From Thiomargarita sp. (GTDB taxonomy: Bacteria; Pseudomonadota; Gammaproteobacteria; Beggiatoales; Beggiatoaceae), in contig DYNO01000005.1 of the NCBI GenBank assembly GCA_020721025.1, forward strand, positions 1 to 22,160: a DNA stretch of 22,160 bases. The letters are read 5' to 3'. The first letter of the stretch is position 1; every line of letters starts with the position of its first letter. The position numbers were made by a program, and so were the translations under genes. A model generated the notes under the pieces. That model made no database searches. It saw only the letters and a program-made list of their open reading frames with translations, and had not been told where the DNA came from. Below are positions 7,524 through 14,717 of this stretch, piece by piece.

Positions 7524-7617
7524 ATCAGAATTCACAGAATTTTCAGAATAACGACCGTGATTATTTTTGAGATCATGCTATTCATGAAATTTTCATTCTG
7601 GAAATTCTGATTCAAAC
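7518..7617. repeat. 100-bp dispersed inverted repeat (GTCTGAATCAG family)
   Basis: The left arm 7518-7540 begins GTCTGAATCAGAATT and the right arm 7595-7617, read on the other strand, matches it at 20 of 23 positions. An 11-bp core (GAATCAGAATT) is perfect. The centre is AT-rich and non-coding. A relative of the left arm recurs at 19586-19620. From memory, repeats of the form GTCTGAATCAGNATT are scattered through several bacterial genomes; I cannot check this here. It terminates the AAA ATPase fragment and lies 22 bp from the end of the FadL-family gene. Confidence 0.6.
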
Positions 7618-7639
7618 ATGGAATTAACCTAAAAGGGGA

Positions 7640-8935
7640 TTAAAACCGCATTGCCCAACCAATTTCGATTTCCCATTGATCCATATAAATATCTCCCGTT
7701 TGTGGACCCGTATTCAAATTGGTACCATGAACAGAATCTTTGGGGGCATACAGCACCGCCGTGCTGATCTCATTTTTTGCATCCAATTTCTTCGTAAAAC
7801 CAAACGTATAATGTTGAGTCACCACCGCCGGAGCCAACACATTGAATAAGGCTTGACTTTCTGGCACAACCTGATTGGCATAACTAAAGCCCACACGAAA
7901 TGACAAATCTGGGGTATATTCCCACTGCGCCCCTATTTTATAGATGTTCATGTTTTCCCAACCAAATCCCAAACCCTGCTCTGTTCCTAGCAATGTTTGA
8001 CCGGGCATGAATACCAAGTCAGCCGCGTTACTGATGGTTTTGATTTTTTTAAACTCAATCCGTTGATAATCAAATGCTAAGGTGAAATCTGGCGTGAATT
8101 TGTAGGAAAATCCCAGATCATAGTTTGGCGGAATATCAAAACTGCCTTCTTCGGCAAATAAACCTTTGTATTTATCAAATTTCGACATCCACAATTTCGT
8201 TTGATATGAAGCACCTAGATTCAATTGAGGCGTGATTTGTCCCAACCAACCGATACGCACTCCACCACCATAGGACATGTCTTGCCCATTGTTGGTGACA
8301 GATTCCGGATGGAGCGAAAATGAGGTGAAGGGTTGTAATCCTTTCGCTTCAAATGATTGGATGGCGATAATCGGCGCGATGCCAATGGAATGTTGTGCAT
8401 TCAATTTGTACGATAACGGTAACCCAATGAATCCTTGCATTAAATTAATCCCGGTCGGTGTCGTCGCAAGGGTACTTGGCATCATGGGATTTCCGAAATT
8501 GGCAAATACCGCCTTGTCATATTCCGTATTCATTCCACCATTGCCGCCAACGGTGATACCGAACGACGTGTTTTCATTGAGTGTTCGATTGTACGCGAAA
8601 TGAGGTATCAGAAAAAATTGGTTGCTACTTTCATATTGACCGGCGGGAATAGAAGCCGGACCCGTCGGCGGACCCACGGGAGACGCATTATTATCGGCAT
8701 TGAAACCGCGATTGGGTGAAAACAGGGAAACCCCCGCTTCCATCCGATTGCCGACAAGCACTAAAGACCCCGGATTACTAGCAGTACACATTGCCCCAAA
8801 TGCCATCGCTACACACGCTCCAGCAATGGATTTAGATTTGGGCCCGTAACCATGCGCCCAGTAGCCATTTGTCGCAGAACTGACTGTGGGAAATAACAAC
8901 ATTGCTGCAATAATCATGGCTGACGGTTTTCTCAT
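7640..8935 (-). CDS. FadL/OmpP1-family outer-membrane transport protein
   Basis: A 431-residue outer-membrane beta-barrel of the FadL/OmpP1/TodX family, which passes hydrophobic molecules such as fatty acids or hydrocarbons across the outer membrane. A signal peptide (MRKPSAMIIAAMLLFPTVSSA) precedes the plug-like N-terminus TNGYWAHGYGPKSKSIAGA and the family's NPGSLV segment. Alternating barrel strands fill the rest, including SFGITVGGNGG and FTPDFTLAFDYQRIEF. The chain ends with the aromatic outer-membrane signature EIGWAMRF. The start at 8935 is preferred for its signal peptide and a GGAG site 11 nt upstream; an earlier in-frame start at 8980 would add 15 residues and mask the signal. It is transcribed divergently from trpFB. 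The substrate cannot be inferred. Confidence 0.92.
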   Translation of the reverse strand: MRKPSAMIIAAMLLFPTVSSATNGYWAHGYGPKSKSIAGACVAMAFGAMCTASNPGSLVLVGNRMEAGVSLFSPNRGFNADNNASPVGPPTGPASIPAGQYESSNQFFLIPHFAYNRTLNENTSFGITVGGNGGMNTEYDKAVFANFGNPMMPSTLATTPTGINLMQGFIGLPLSYKLNAQHSIGIAPIIAIQSFEAKGLQPFTSFSLHPESVTNNGQDMSYGGGVRIGWLGQITPQLNLGASYQTKLWMSKFDKYKGLFAEEGSFDIPPNYDLGFSYKFTPDFTLAFDYQRIEFKKIKTISNAADLVFMPGQTLLGTEQGLGFGWENMNIYKIGAQWEYTPDLSFRVGFSYANQVVPESQALFNVLAPAVVTQHYTFGFTKKLDAKNEISTAVLYAPKDSVHGTNLNTGPQTGDIYMDQWEIEIGWAMRF

Positions 8936-9061
8936 GAAAATAGATTCTCCAAGGGGTAGTTTAGAAAGGTAAAATGTCAAAATTTTTTATGGCAAGCTGC
9001 AAACAAATACTTGTCTTTTACAGTTATCTTAGCGACAAATTTTAGAATGTAAGACTCCGTA

Positions 9062-9115
9062 ATTATAGCAAAATTGACGCAATTAACAGGTATCGCGGTC
9101 ATTTCGTTGTATAAT
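9062..9115. promoter_or_regulatory. Possible divergent promoters between the FadL-family gene and trpFB
   Basis: The 210-bp gap between the two divergent genes has a TATAAT at 9110-9115 reading towards trpFB, 30 bp before its ATG. A second TATAAT, read on the minus strand at 9062-9067, faces the FadL-family gene. Neither has a convincing -35 at 16-18 bp: TTAACA lies 21 bp from the first. No Trp leader peptide or attenuator was seen. Confidence 0.35.
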
Positions 9116-9145
9116 AAAAATATATCTGTTCAAAAAATTATCGCT

Positions 9146-10981
9146 ATGTCATCTTATCGGATTCACGTCAAAATTTGCGGAATTACCCGTCCCTACGACG
9201 CATTATTAGCCGCACATTATGGAGCAGATGCGATTGGATTGGTATTTTACGCCCCCAGTCCTCGCGCAGTTTCTATTGAGCAAACCCAAGAAATTATTCA
9301 AGTTTTGCCGCCGTTTATCACTACCGTAGGATTATTTGTTAACGCGACTGCTGAATTTGTGCAACACGTCCTCGCACAACTGCCCCTCGATATCTTGCAA
9401 TTTCATGGGGAAGAATCGCCCGAATACTGCCAAAGTTTTTCGCGTCCGTATATCAAGGCGTTGCGAATGAAGCCGGGAACCGATGTCAATGATTTTGCAC
9501 AACATCATTCCACAGCACGAGCAATTTTACTGGACACGTTTGTCGCGGGGGTACAAGGTGGTACCGGTCAAACCTTTGATTGGAAAATGATTCCTAAACA
9601 TTGCACAAAACCGCTCATTCTCGCCGGCGGATTGACTCCGGAAAATGTGACGGAAGCAATTCGGGCAACCCATCCTTATGCGGTGGATGTCAGCGGTGGC
9701 GTGGAAAAAACCAAAGGAATCAAAGATGCTCACAAAATTTCAGCTTTTATGGAAGGAGTTACAATGACCACAGAATTACATAATCCGCCTTTAGACCTCC
9801 CAGATAGTCGGGGACATTTTGGACGTTTTGGTGGGCGATTTGTTGGGGAAACCTTGATGCAACCGTTGGAAGAATTGCGTCAAGCCTATGAACGGTATAT
9901 GAAAGATTCGGAATTTTTAGCCGAGTTGAATGACGATTTGCATCATTTTGTCGGTCGTCCGTCGCCGTTGTATCACGCAGTGCGTTGGTCAAATTTACTC
10001 GGTGGGGCGCAGATTTATCTCAAACGGGAAGATTTAAATCATACTGGCGCGCATAAAATAAACAATACCATCGGACAGGCTTTGTTAGCAAAACGGATGG
10101 GTAAAACGCGGGTGATTGCTGAAACGGGCGCGGGACAGCACGGGGTCGCGACTGCAACGGTTGCCGCGCGGATGGGATTTGAATGTGTGGTTTACATGGG
10201 TTCTGAGGATATCAAACGCCAAGCAATTAACGTGTATCGAATGCGTTTGTTGGGGGCGGAAGTGCGCGCGGTGGAATCTGGCTCGAAAACCTTGAAAGAT
10301 GCGTTAAATGAAGCGATGCGCGATTGGGTCACCAATGTCGATGATACTTTTTACATTATTGGCACGGTGGCGGGTCCGCATCCTTATCCGGCGATGGTGC
10401 GAGATTTTCAAGCGGTGATTGGGCGAGAAACTCGTGAGCAAATTCAGACGTTAACCGGGCGATTGCCAGATGCGTTGGTGGCATGTGTTGGCGGTGGTTC
10501 AAATGCGATAGGTTTATTTCATCCCTTCTTGCACGATGAAAGTGTGGCGATGTATGGCGTTGAAGCGGCAGGAGATGGTATTGCGACAGGAAAACATGCT
10601 GCATCATTGTGCGCGGGTAAAGTGGGTGTATTACATGGCAATCGTACCTATTTATTGAGTGACGATGACGGGCAAATTATTGAAACGCATTCGATTTCTG
10701 CCGGTTTGGATTATCCCGGTGTAGGACCAGAACATGCGTGGTTAAAAGACAGTGGGCGGGCGCAATACGTTGCCATCACTGATAAAGAGGCATTGGCAGC
10801 ATTTCATGATTTGACTCGAATTGAGGGCATTATGCCAGCGTTGGAATCCAGTCATGCGTTGGCATACACAAAAAAATTGGCTCCGACTTTGGGGCGTGAT
10901 AAAAGCATTGTGGTGAATTTATCCGGGCGCGGCGATAAAGATATTCATACTGTTGCGAATTTGGAAGGGATTAAAATTTAA
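9146..10981 (+). CDS. trpFB: TrpF-TrpB fusion: phosphoribosylanthranilate isomerase and tryptophan synthase beta chain
   Basis: One uninterrupted 611-residue frame. Residues 1-206 are TrpF, a TIM barrel that isomerises phosphoribosylanthranilate to CdRP: the general base Cys11 (KICGIT), the acid Asp130 (ILLDTF) and phosphate sites (LAGGLTPENV, DVSGGVE) are present. From residue 207 (MTTELHNPPLDLPDSRGHFG) to the end is TrpB, the PLP enzyme that joins indole and serine: the PLP lysine is Lys304 (HTGAHKINNT), the catalytic Glu is in ETGAGQHG and the phosphate loop is GGGSNAIG. The usual TrpF stop is missing. The TrpB start ATG at 9764 still has AAGGAG five bases upstream, so free TrpB may also be made. 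I prefer ATG 9146; a TTG at 9074 would add 24 non-homologous residues. No trpA follows, which is unusual, and its partner subunit must be elsewhere. Confidence 0.95.
   Translation: MSSYRIHVKICGITRPYDALLAAHYGADAIGLVFYAPSPRAVSIEQTQEIIQVLPPFITTVGLFVNATAEFVQHVLAQLPLDILQFHGEESPEYCQSFSRPYIKALRMKPGTDVNDFAQHHSTARAILLDTFVAGVQGGTGQTFDWKMIPKHCTKPLILAGGLTPENVTEAIRATHPYAVDVSGGVEKTKGIKDAHKISAFMEGVTMTTELHNPPLDLPDSRGHFGRFGGRFVGETLMQPLEELRQAYERYMKDSEFLAELNDDLHHFVGRPSPLYHAVRWSNLLGGAQIYLKREDLNHTGAHKINNTIGQALLAKRMGKTRVIAETGAGQHGVATATVAARMGFECVVYMGSEDIKRQAINVYRMRLLGAEVRAVESGSKTLKDALNEAMRDWVTNVDDTFYIIGTVAGPHPYPAMVRDFQAVIGRETREQIQTLTGRLPDALVACVGGGSNAIGLFHPFLHDESVAMYGVEAAGDGIATGKHAASLCAGKVGVLHGNRTYLLSDDDGQIIETHSISAGLDYPGVGPEHAWLKDSGRAQYVAITDKEALAAFHDLTRIEGIMPALESSHALAYTKKLAPTLGRDKSIVVNLSGRGDKDIHTVANLEGIKI
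9751..9766 (+). promoter_or_regulatory. Internal ribosome binding site and start codon for TrpB
   Basis: The sequence GGAAGGAGTTACAATG places AAGGAG five bases before the ATG of the TrpB part within the fused frame. This is the strongest translation signal near either domain, and it suggests that TrpB can be made both as part of the fusion and alone. It also hints that the fusion arose by loss of a trpF stop codon just upstream of a normal trpB start. Confidence 0.55.
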
Positions 10982-11040
10982 GCGATTTTCATCCCGTTGC
11001 AGCTCATTCCATGTCGGGAAAGAATATTTTTCAGAGATTC

Positions 11041-11073
11041 AAACCTGTCAGGTTTCAGAAACTTGACAGGTTT
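11041..11073. repeat. Palindromic hairpin AAACCTGTCAGGTTT/AAACTTGACAGGTTT
   Basis: Two 15-base arms separated by 3 bases pair with one mismatch, forming a strong hairpin 60 bp after the trpFB stop. It could serve as a terminator, but no T-run follows. AAACCTGTCAGGTTT is a motif I recall as a recurrent intergenic palindrome in diverse bacteria; that is memory, not a search. Confidence 0.55.
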
Positions 11074-11122
11074 CATAACCAACAAAATTTTCGACGGCTC
11101 GACGACTCAAGGAAAATTTATC

Positions 11123-11839
11123 ATGGCTAAATTTTTAGATACCACCGGTGTTTCGTATTATTTACAACAACTGATTAACAATGCCCATGAACGCTTGGTG
11201 TTAATCAGTCTTTATTTGAAAATCAACGAACGCATCAAACAATCGTTGGAAGATAAACACCGGTTGAAAATTGACATTCGGATGATTTATGGAAAAAATG
11301 AATTGCAGCCAGAAGAAAATAACTGGTTGAAATCATTAAACAGTGTGCGTACCAGTTTCTGTAAAAATCTTCATGCGAAATGTTATTTGAATGAACAAGA
11401 AGCCCTGATCACGTCGATGAATTTATATGAATTTTCTGAAGTGAATAATAACGAGATGGGAATTTATGTAACGAAACAGGAAGATACACAACTGTATCAC
11501 GACATTTATGCCGAAGTGCAGCGTTTAATCCGAATCAGTGATGAACTTCAGATTTCTGTCGAAAAAGTCATTTCAAACGAGCCGTCGATGGAAACGCCTT
11601 CTCCCGCGCCCCTCGTCGAAACCGCGTATTGTATTTGCTGTAAAGTGGAAATTAAACGTAATCCGCGTGAACCTTATTGTTTGAAATGTTATCGCGAATG
11701 GACGAAAATTCAAAATTCAACGCAGGTTGAGCGATATTGTCATACTTGTGGCGGTGAACACGCGACATCACTGGTAAAACCAATGTGTTACAATTGTTTC
11801 AAACAGTTCAAAACGTTGCTGAATACTAAGACAAAATGA
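11123..11839 (+). CDS. PLD-family protein with two C-terminal zinc-binding clusters
   Basis: A 238-residue protein; the ATG at 11123 is preceded by AAGGAAA and gives MAKFLDTTGVSYYLQQLIN. Residues 1-145 are a single phospholipase-D-like domain. The H-K-D motif region reads NLHAKCYLNEQEALITSMNL, with His84 and Lys86 present but Glu91 where Asp is usual. SMNLYEFSEVNNNEMGI is the typical following segment. Single-motif PLD proteins act as dimers and include nucleases such as Nuc and BfiI. The C-terminal 70 residues hold two CxxC...CxxC clusters (Cys170/173/186/189 and Cys206/209/222/225), each a likely zinc ribbon for binding nucleic acid or protein. It is not obviously in an operon. A DNA or RNA nuclease role is an inference. 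Confidence 0.8.
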   Translation: MAKFLDTTGVSYYLQQLINNAHERLVLISLYLKINERIKQSLEDKHRLKIDIRMIYGKNELQPEENNWLKSLNSVRTSFCKNLHAKCYLNEQEALITSMNLYEFSEVNNNEMGIYVTKQEDTQLYHDIYAEVQRLIRISDELQISVEKVISNEPSMETPSPAPLVETAYCICCKVEIKRNPREPYCLKCYREWTKIQNSTQVERYCHTCGGEHATSLVKPMCYNCFKQFKTLLNTKTK

Positions 11840-11842
11840 GCT

Positions 11843-11878
11843 TTGCTCGTTACCAAGTTCAAGTTGGTCATGCGTGTT
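11843..11878 (+). repeat. Left arm of a 36-nt inverted repeat bounding the MNT segment
   Basis: The arm starts TTGCTCGTTACCAAGTTCAA and ends with GGTCATGCGTGTT. Its reverse complement lies at 12437-12472 with 34 of 36 positions identical. It begins 3 bp after the PLD gene stop. The two arms enclose 558 bp containing a small ORF and the MNT gene. Confidence 0.8.
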
Positions 11879-11936
11879 GGCTTGCACGTCATCTTTGCTT
11901 CAAAAAGTTATTTATCATCAACTCTGTGAAAAATAA

Positions 11937-12110
11937 ATGTTAAAACTTTCCTTTGAAAATGAATTTGCAGTGATTAAGTTTCTGAACGCATTGATAACTC
12001 AAGATTATATCCAACAGTTGCTGCAAAAAATTCAATTAGAAACGTCGGTTGAAAACAGCGAACTGAGCGAGGGGCAAGCATGGGAATTATCAGAACACCG
12101 GTTCCATTAA
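11937..12110 (+). CDS. Small ORF of unknown function upstream of the MNT gene
   Basis: A 57-codon open frame starting MLKLSFENEFAVIKFLNALI and ending in EHRFH. It is amphipathic and helical in its first 35 residues (FAVIKFLNALITQDYIQQLL) and acidic afterwards. I do not recognise it. Its ribosome binding site is weak. The end overlaps the region upstream of the MNT gene in a different frame. It lies within the inverted-repeat-bounded segment, so it could be a cargo gene of that segment or a chance frame. It might also be a remnant of a larger gene. Confidence 0.3.
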   Translation: MLKLSFENEFAVIKFLNALITQDYIQQLLQKIQLETSVENSELSEGQAWELSEHRFH

Positions 12111-12124
12111 TTTTTGAGCACAAC

Positions 12125-12409
12125 ATGATGAATCCTCTTGAAATCATAAAATGCTATTTTTCACAGCAACCTGTAAAAAGAGTGTATCTATTTGGGTCAT
12201 TCGCAAGAAATGAAGCCACTCCTCAAAGCGACATTGATTTATTGATTGAACTCAATGAAAACGTTGATTTATTTGAATTTGCAACAATGCAATGGCAACT
12301 CGAAGAATTACTTAACCAAAAAGTTGATTTAGTATCCACCAATGGTATTTCCCGACGGTTGCGTGCCACTATCGAACAGGATAAATGTTTGATTTATGAA
12401 AACAGATAA
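12125..12409 (+). CDS. MNT-family minimal nucleotidyltransferase (MntA-type antitoxin), orphan
   Basis: A 94-residue nucleotidyltransferase with the complete signature GS(x10)DxD: Gly24-Ser25 in LFGSFARNEA and Asp36/Asp38 in SDIDLLI, with a third acid at Asp68 (KVDLVS). Proteins of this family (MntA) act as antitoxins that AMPylate their HEPN-domain toxin partner (HepT). ATG 12125 follows a weak TGAG site; ATG 12128 is one codon on, and a start at 12080 would add 15 non-family residues. The partner should overlap or follow. Instead, a frame at ATG 12396 reads only MKTDKETSRSRA before a stop, and the inverted-repeat arm begins at 12437. The toxin appears to be absent or reduced to a stub. Confidence 0.85.
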   Translation: MMNPLEIIKCYFSQQPVKRVYLFGSFARNEATPQSDIDLLIELNENVDLFEFATMQWQLEELLNQKVDLVSTNGISRRLRATIEQDKCLIYENR

Positions 12410-12436
12410 GGAGACCTCACGAAGTAGAGCTTGAAA

Positions 12437-12472
12437 AACACGCATGACCAAGTTGAACTTAGTAACGAGCAA
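12437..12472 (-). repeat. Right arm of the 36-nt inverted repeat
   Basis: Read on the minus strand it begins TTGCTCGTTACTAAGTTCAA and ends GGTCATGCGTGTT, differing from the arm at 11843-11878 at two positions. It follows the MNT gene by 28 bp and the convergent TonB-receptor gene ends 30 bp beyond it. Confidence 0.8.
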
Positions 12473-12502
12473 GGATGGTTGATTTATATCGTTCCTGCGT
12501 AA

Positions 12503-14683
12503 TTATTTGAATTTATAACGTAATTCTACAAATCCCGTCCGCCCACCCAATGGATAATCGCCTTTCATGAAGGAAACCACCGAAGGTTCACGCAATTCAG
12601 CATCCAACAAGTTACGCACCCCTATCGCAACATTCCAATGCCAATCTCGCGCCTTTTTATAACGCAAGGTCAAATCAACGCTGAAATTATCATTCATTTT
12701 GGAACGCGGATCCGTCGGTAGCCGGGCATAATCTGCCGACCAATATGCCTGTCCATCAACATACCAATCAGGGAGAAACATCCAATCAAGACGCAAGTAC
12801 GCAGTTTGACGAGGATAATCCGTTTCGCGATATTGCTGAGTTGGCATTTTGATTTGACTTTCAGCATAAGCATAATTAAATAACACACTGGAACGATTGG
12901 TAAGTTTCCAGCGCAATTCCACCTCCGCGCCCGAACCTTTCCATTCCCCTTGATTCAAATATTGAGGATAGCTGATATTTAATACCGGTAGAATTTTATC
13001 TTTAATATCAAAATGATATAAGCTCAAAGCAACAAAAATATTTTCTTGAGTATGCCAATCAAAAGCCAGTTCGTAAGAATGAATGGTTTCCGGCTTCAAG
13101 TGGAGATTGCCATGTAACAGGGGAACATCGAGGTGCATTTCTTGAAATGTGGGCGCACGAAAAGCCTTGCCATACAAAAATTTGGTCGTGAAATGAGGCG
13201 TTGTTTGCCAAACCAAGGCGGCACGGGGATTGGTGGCACTGCCAAAATCAGAATAATCATCGTAACGAATCCCGGCAGTCAGTTCCCAATTGGGCGCAAA
13301 ATTCCAAGTATCTTGCAGAAATACATGCCAATTATCGCGTTGAATGTCATTTGCACCAGAATAGGAGCTATCAGAGAAATCGACTGGGGGACTGCCTGCG
13401 GGAATAGGATTGCCCTTGCTATCTTCCCCATAGTTACGCCGATAATCTCCCAAAATGGATTCCTCGCGTGAAGCTCCCACACCGAAGCGAGGTATATGCT
13501 GACTCAACCCGCGATAAAATACATCTGTCTCAAAATGCAGAATGTCTTCATGCCACGTAGATTCTTGATAAACTCCATCGGGATAAAAACCTTGAGGCAA
13601 GACAGCCCCCGGCGGGTTATACCACAGTTTATCTGATTCCTTCCACTGTTGATAGGAAAATTTAGCCTCCACGTCCCAAAACTCTGCTAATTTAGGATCA
13701 TGCCATGCAAGATCAGCTTGATACCGCCGTGAATCCACCTTTCCCAATGGGTCTAGCATCAGCACATACATTCCCACTCCCTGATCTAAAATATCAGTAT
13801 AATCAAAACTCAACCGCCACTTACGCCAATTTAAATCTAAATGAGTATCCAGCTTTTTGGCACCCAAATTCAAAGCTCCGGGCGCGTTAGACATGGGTTG
13901 ATAATTGGGTAGGGCGCGTCCCATCTGGGCATCAATTAAACTTTGAGTATCTTGGGCAATTGTAGCGTCTAAACCATTGGTTTGCTTGAGTTGTACACTG
14001 GCGGCGATATCAACTTCTCCTTGACGACTGCCATGTAATATCCAAGTTTCATAGGTATCATAACTGCCCACTCTTCCGCCAACTTCCAGCCCATCTATTT
14101 CTTGTGCGGTTTTGGTAATCACGTTGATCACGCCACTGAACGCGTCCGCCCCATACACGGCTGAACCGGGTCCGCGAATAATTTCAATCCGGGCAATATG
14201 TTGTAATTCTGGCGTGAGTTCAAACATGCCTCGATTGCCAGAATAAGGGCTTTTGATGGGCGTGCCGTTGATTAAAAATAACACCTCCGGATTGGTCGAA
14301 CTTCCAATGCCGCGCAACAAATACACGGGGCGATAATTACTTGTGGTAGCAATGTGTAAACCCGGCACCATGCGCAACACTTCTGCCAAACTGCGCGCCC
14401 CTGAAACTTCAATATCTTGGGCGGTAATGACGCTGGTAACTGCGGGGGCAGTCGCGGTGCTCTGAGAGATGCCCGAGGCAACCTTAACTTTCTGTTGTTT
14501 CACCAAACCATCGAAGACATCAAAGACATCATCTAAAGCCACTTCGACTTCCAGTAATTCAGAAAAATCTATATTTTCAAGATACTGCATCGCTTTTTCA
14601 TCTTCAGACAATTCCGTAGCCCATGTCAACGCGTGGCTATACCACAACAGAGCAAGAAAACTGATTTGCACGATTTTATTCAT
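12503..14683 (-). CDS. TonB-dependent outer-membrane receptor
   Basis: A 726-residue TonB-dependent receptor, which imports a ligand (siderophore, cobalamin or similar) through the outer membrane using proton motive force via TonB. The signal peptide (MNKIVQISFLALLWYSHALTWA) is followed by an acidic N-terminal extension with EVEVALDDVFDVFDGL. The plug domain follows (SVITAQDIEVSGARSLAEVL, RGPGSAVYGADAFSGVINVI), then a 22-strand barrel with the usual RAALVWQTTPHFTTKFLYGK and YGKAFRAPTFQEMH, ending VELRYKFK. The start at 14683 is chosen for the signal peptide; an in-frame start at 14755 would add 24 residues of another gene's tail. It lies 34 nt downstream of the YfiR-like gene on the same strand. 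No Fur box was identified and the ligand is unknown. Confidence 0.93.
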   Translation of the reverse strand: MNKIVQISFLALLWYSHALTWATELSEDEKAMQYLENIDFSELLEVEVALDDVFDVFDGLVKQQKVKVASGISQSTATAPAVTSVITAQDIEVSGARSLAEVLRMVPGLHIATTSNYRPVYLLRGIGSSTNPEVLFLINGTPIKSPYSGNRGMFELTPELQHIARIEIIRGPGSAVYGADAFSGVINVITKTAQEIDGLEVGGRVGSYDTYETWILHGSRQGEVDIAASVQLKQTNGLDATIAQDTQSLIDAQMGRALPNYQPMSNAPGALNLGAKKLDTHLDLNWRKWRLSFDYTDILDQGVGMYVLMLDPLGKVDSRRYQADLAWHDPKLAEFWDVEAKFSYQQWKESDKLWYNPPGAVLPQGFYPDGVYQESTWHEDILHFETDVFYRGLSQHIPRFGVGASREESILGDYRRNYGEDSKGNPIPAGSPPVDFSDSSYSGANDIQRDNWHVFLQDTWNFAPNWELTAGIRYDDYSDFGSATNPRAALVWQTTPHFTTKFLYGKAFRAPTFQEMHLDVPLLHGNLHLKPETIHSYELAFDWHTQENIFVALSLYHFDIKDKILPVLNISYPQYLNQGEWKGSGAEVELRWKLTNRSSVLFNYAYAESQIKMPTQQYRETDYPRQTAYLRLDWMFLPDWYVDGQAYWSADYARLPTDPRSKMNDNFSVDLTLRYKKARDWHWNVAIGVRNLLDAELREPSVVSFMKGDYPLGGRTGFVELRYKFK

Positions 14684-14717
14684 ACGTGATTCCACAGGGT
14701 TTGACGCAAAAGGCAGG

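Noticed and set aside
8277..8603. 108-codon plus-strand open frame inside the FadL-family gene
   Set aside because: It is antisense to well-conserved barrel coding sequence and shows no domain or ribosome binding site.
9074..9145. Longer TrpF starting at TTG 9074
   Set aside because: The added 24 residues have no TrpF similarity, and a TATAAT at 9110-9115 lies inside them; ATG 9146 starts at the first family strand.
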